A stretch of DNA of 5,460 nucleotides. Source: Burkholderiales bacterium. GTDB lineage: Bacteria; Pseudomonadota; Gammaproteobacteria; Burkholderiales; Burkholderiaceae_C. The DNA lies in assembly GCA_013205525.1 (NCBI GenBank), contig JABMMR010000170.1, positions 1 through 5,460 on the forward strand. The letters are read 5' to 3'. Positions 4,906 through 5,460 of the stretch are shown one piece after another (position 1 is the first letter of the stretch; every line of letters begins with the position of its first letter). The translations under genes and the position numbers were made by a program. The notes beneath the pieces are model-generated. The model searched no databases, had not been told where the DNA came from, and saw only the letters and a program-made list of their open reading frames with translations.

Positions 4906-5176
4906 CTTTCACGCCTTTCCAAAAAGCCACGCGACCGCGAATTTCCTCGGCCTGCGGCTTGGGGTCGGCGTAGTACCAAACCGCATCGCTGTTGAGTTCG
5001 CCGCTAACCAACAAAGAGTAATAACTGGCTTGGCCTTTCCACGAACAGGTGGTTTTGTGGTTGCTGGGGGAAATGAATTCAGGCTTTAAAGCGCTCAAGG
5101 GAAAGTAGTGGTTGCCCTCGACTAAAACAGTATCGTCGCTTTGGGCGACCACGGTGTTGTTCCAAACAGCTTGCAT
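4895..5176 (-). CDS. DUF427 domain protein
   Basis: A 93-residue protein matching the whole DUF427 pattern: MQAVWNNTVVAQSDDTVLVE (1-20), GNHYFP (21-26), the CSWKGQASYYS segment (44-54) and AVWYYADPKPQAEEIRGRVAFWKGV (65-89). The family is small, cytoplasmic and widespread, and its biochemical role is not established. The frame could start further upstream at 5302, but AAGGA lies 8 bases before the ATG at 5176 and the DUF427 domain starts exactly there, so the short form is chosen. It converges with the flavin reductase and is divergent from the Tat-signal gene, sharing the 5177-5334 intergenic region with it. Confidence 0.93.
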   Translation of the reverse strand: MQAVWNNTVVAQSDDTVLVEGNHYFPLSALKPEFISPSNHKTTCSWKGQASYYSLLVSGELNSDAVWYYADPKPQAEEIRGRVAFWKGVKVTA

Positions 5177-5184
5177 ACTTTGTT

Positions 5185-5189
5185 TCCTT
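5185..5189 (-). promoter_or_regulatory. Ribosome-binding site fixing the DUF427 start
   Basis: AAGGA on the minus strand, 8 bases before the ATG at 5176. It decides against the longer frame that begins at 5302. Confidence 0.8.
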
Positions 5190-5260
5190 GGGTTTTGAGA
5201 GGTTTGGACGATTATCGTCGGTGGGCGGGCAAACCCCCTATGAAGCATGAATAGAAAAAC

Positions 5261-5266
5261 TATAAT
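5261..5266 (+). promoter_or_regulatory. Candidate -10 box (TATAAT) for the Tat-signal gene
   Basis: A perfect TATAAT lies in an AT-rich stretch 68 bases before the ATG at 5335. No good -35 is found at normal spacing (the best is ATGAAG at 5240 with a 15-bp spacer). On the other strand TATAGT (5264-5259) overlaps it and could serve the divergent DUF427 gene. AATTT/AAATT arms around CGCGC (5291-5305) might be a regulator site. Confidence 0.35.
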
Positions 5267-5334
5267 TTTGTCGAAATAAACCGATTTATCAAATTCGCGC
5301 AATTTATATTATTTAATCCTCTGGAGTTTTCCCT

Positions 5335-5460
5335 ATGTCTTACGAAATGACACCCACCTGCGCTTGTTGCGCCCCCGCACCTGTGCGTTCAGGCCAAGGC
5401 CTGAACCGCCGTGGTTTCTTGAACTTTGGCGCGGCCGGCGTGGCTGGCACGGCCTTGGCC
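5335..5460 (+). CDS. Tat-exported protein, N-terminal 42 codons (3' end outside window)
   Basis: The ATG at 5335 is preceded by GGAG (5323-5326) at 8 bases. The visible protein starts MSYEMTPTCACCAPAPVRSG, then NRRGFLNFGAAGVAGTALA. NRRGFL (24-29) followed by a small-residue hydrophobic stretch is a twin-arginine (Tat) signal, so the product is folded and cofactor-loaded before export to the periplasm. Three cysteines (9, 11, 12) precede the signal, a pattern I associate with some Tat-dependent carbonic anhydrases and amidohydrolases in proteobacteria, but the catalytic domain is not in the window and no function should be assigned. The AT-rich region upstream probably carries its promoter. 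Confidence 0.85.
   Translation, partial: MSYEMTPTCACCAPAPVRSGQGLNRRGFLNFGAAGVAGTALA

Noticed and set aside
5177..5302. N-terminal extension of the DUF427 gene to 5302
   Set aside because: The DUF427 domain and a good AAGGA site both fix the start at 5176; the extension is promoter-like AT-rich DNA.
1..5460. CRISPR array, insertion sequence or rRNA
   Set aside because: No regular spacer-repeat pattern, transposase frame or rRNA sequence was seen.

Overview
The window looks like a piece of a betaproteobacterial chromosome, most likely order Burkholderiales and probably Comamonadaceae-like. The strongest marker is the tmRNA gene: its resume frame encodes the tag ANDERFALAA, which is typical of this group. 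The order OmpA-family protein, ubiG, HAD phosphatase, ssrA also fits. No species can be named from the sequence alone.

Layout. Positions 1-447 hold the C-terminal part of an OmpA-family outer-membrane protein (Ala-Pro linker plus peptidoglycan-binding domain), closed by a strong terminator. Positions 522-1893 hold ubiG (ubiquinone O-methyltransferase) and, one base after its stop, a Gph/MupP-type HAD phosphatase. The ssrA promoter overlaps the stop codon of that phosphatase, and the tmRNA runs from 1908 to 2285, followed by a 14-bp perfect terminator hairpin. On the minus strand at 2430-3978 is a two-gene AbiE-type toxin-antitoxin / phage-defence module: abiEi first, then abiEii, overlapping by 8 bp, with a good promoter upstream. 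Positions 3979-4389 are non-coding and rich in repeats. Next come a flavin reductase-like protein (4390-4905, +) and a DUF427 protein (4895-5176, -), overlapping tail to tail. The window ends in the first 42 codons of a Tat-exported protein (5335 onward, +).

Interpretation. The abiE module sits directly behind the tmRNA 3' end, a classic integration hot spot. Two sets of sequences near its far side resemble the tmRNA 3' end. An imperfect direct repeat (2263-2308 versus 4306-4351) runs from the T-loop through the acceptor stem into the start of the terminator. An inverted repeat (4063-4111) has two arms that each look like the tmRNA T-arm. I read 2.0 kb of this region as an inserted defence cargo flanked by decayed attachment sites, with no integrase left in view. 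The surrounding genes (OmpA, UbiG, phosphatase, tmRNA, flavin reductase, DUF427) look like ordinary housekeeping backbone.

The abiE system itself belongs to a described family. What is not explained by known features is the pair of tmRNA-like repeats and how they arose.
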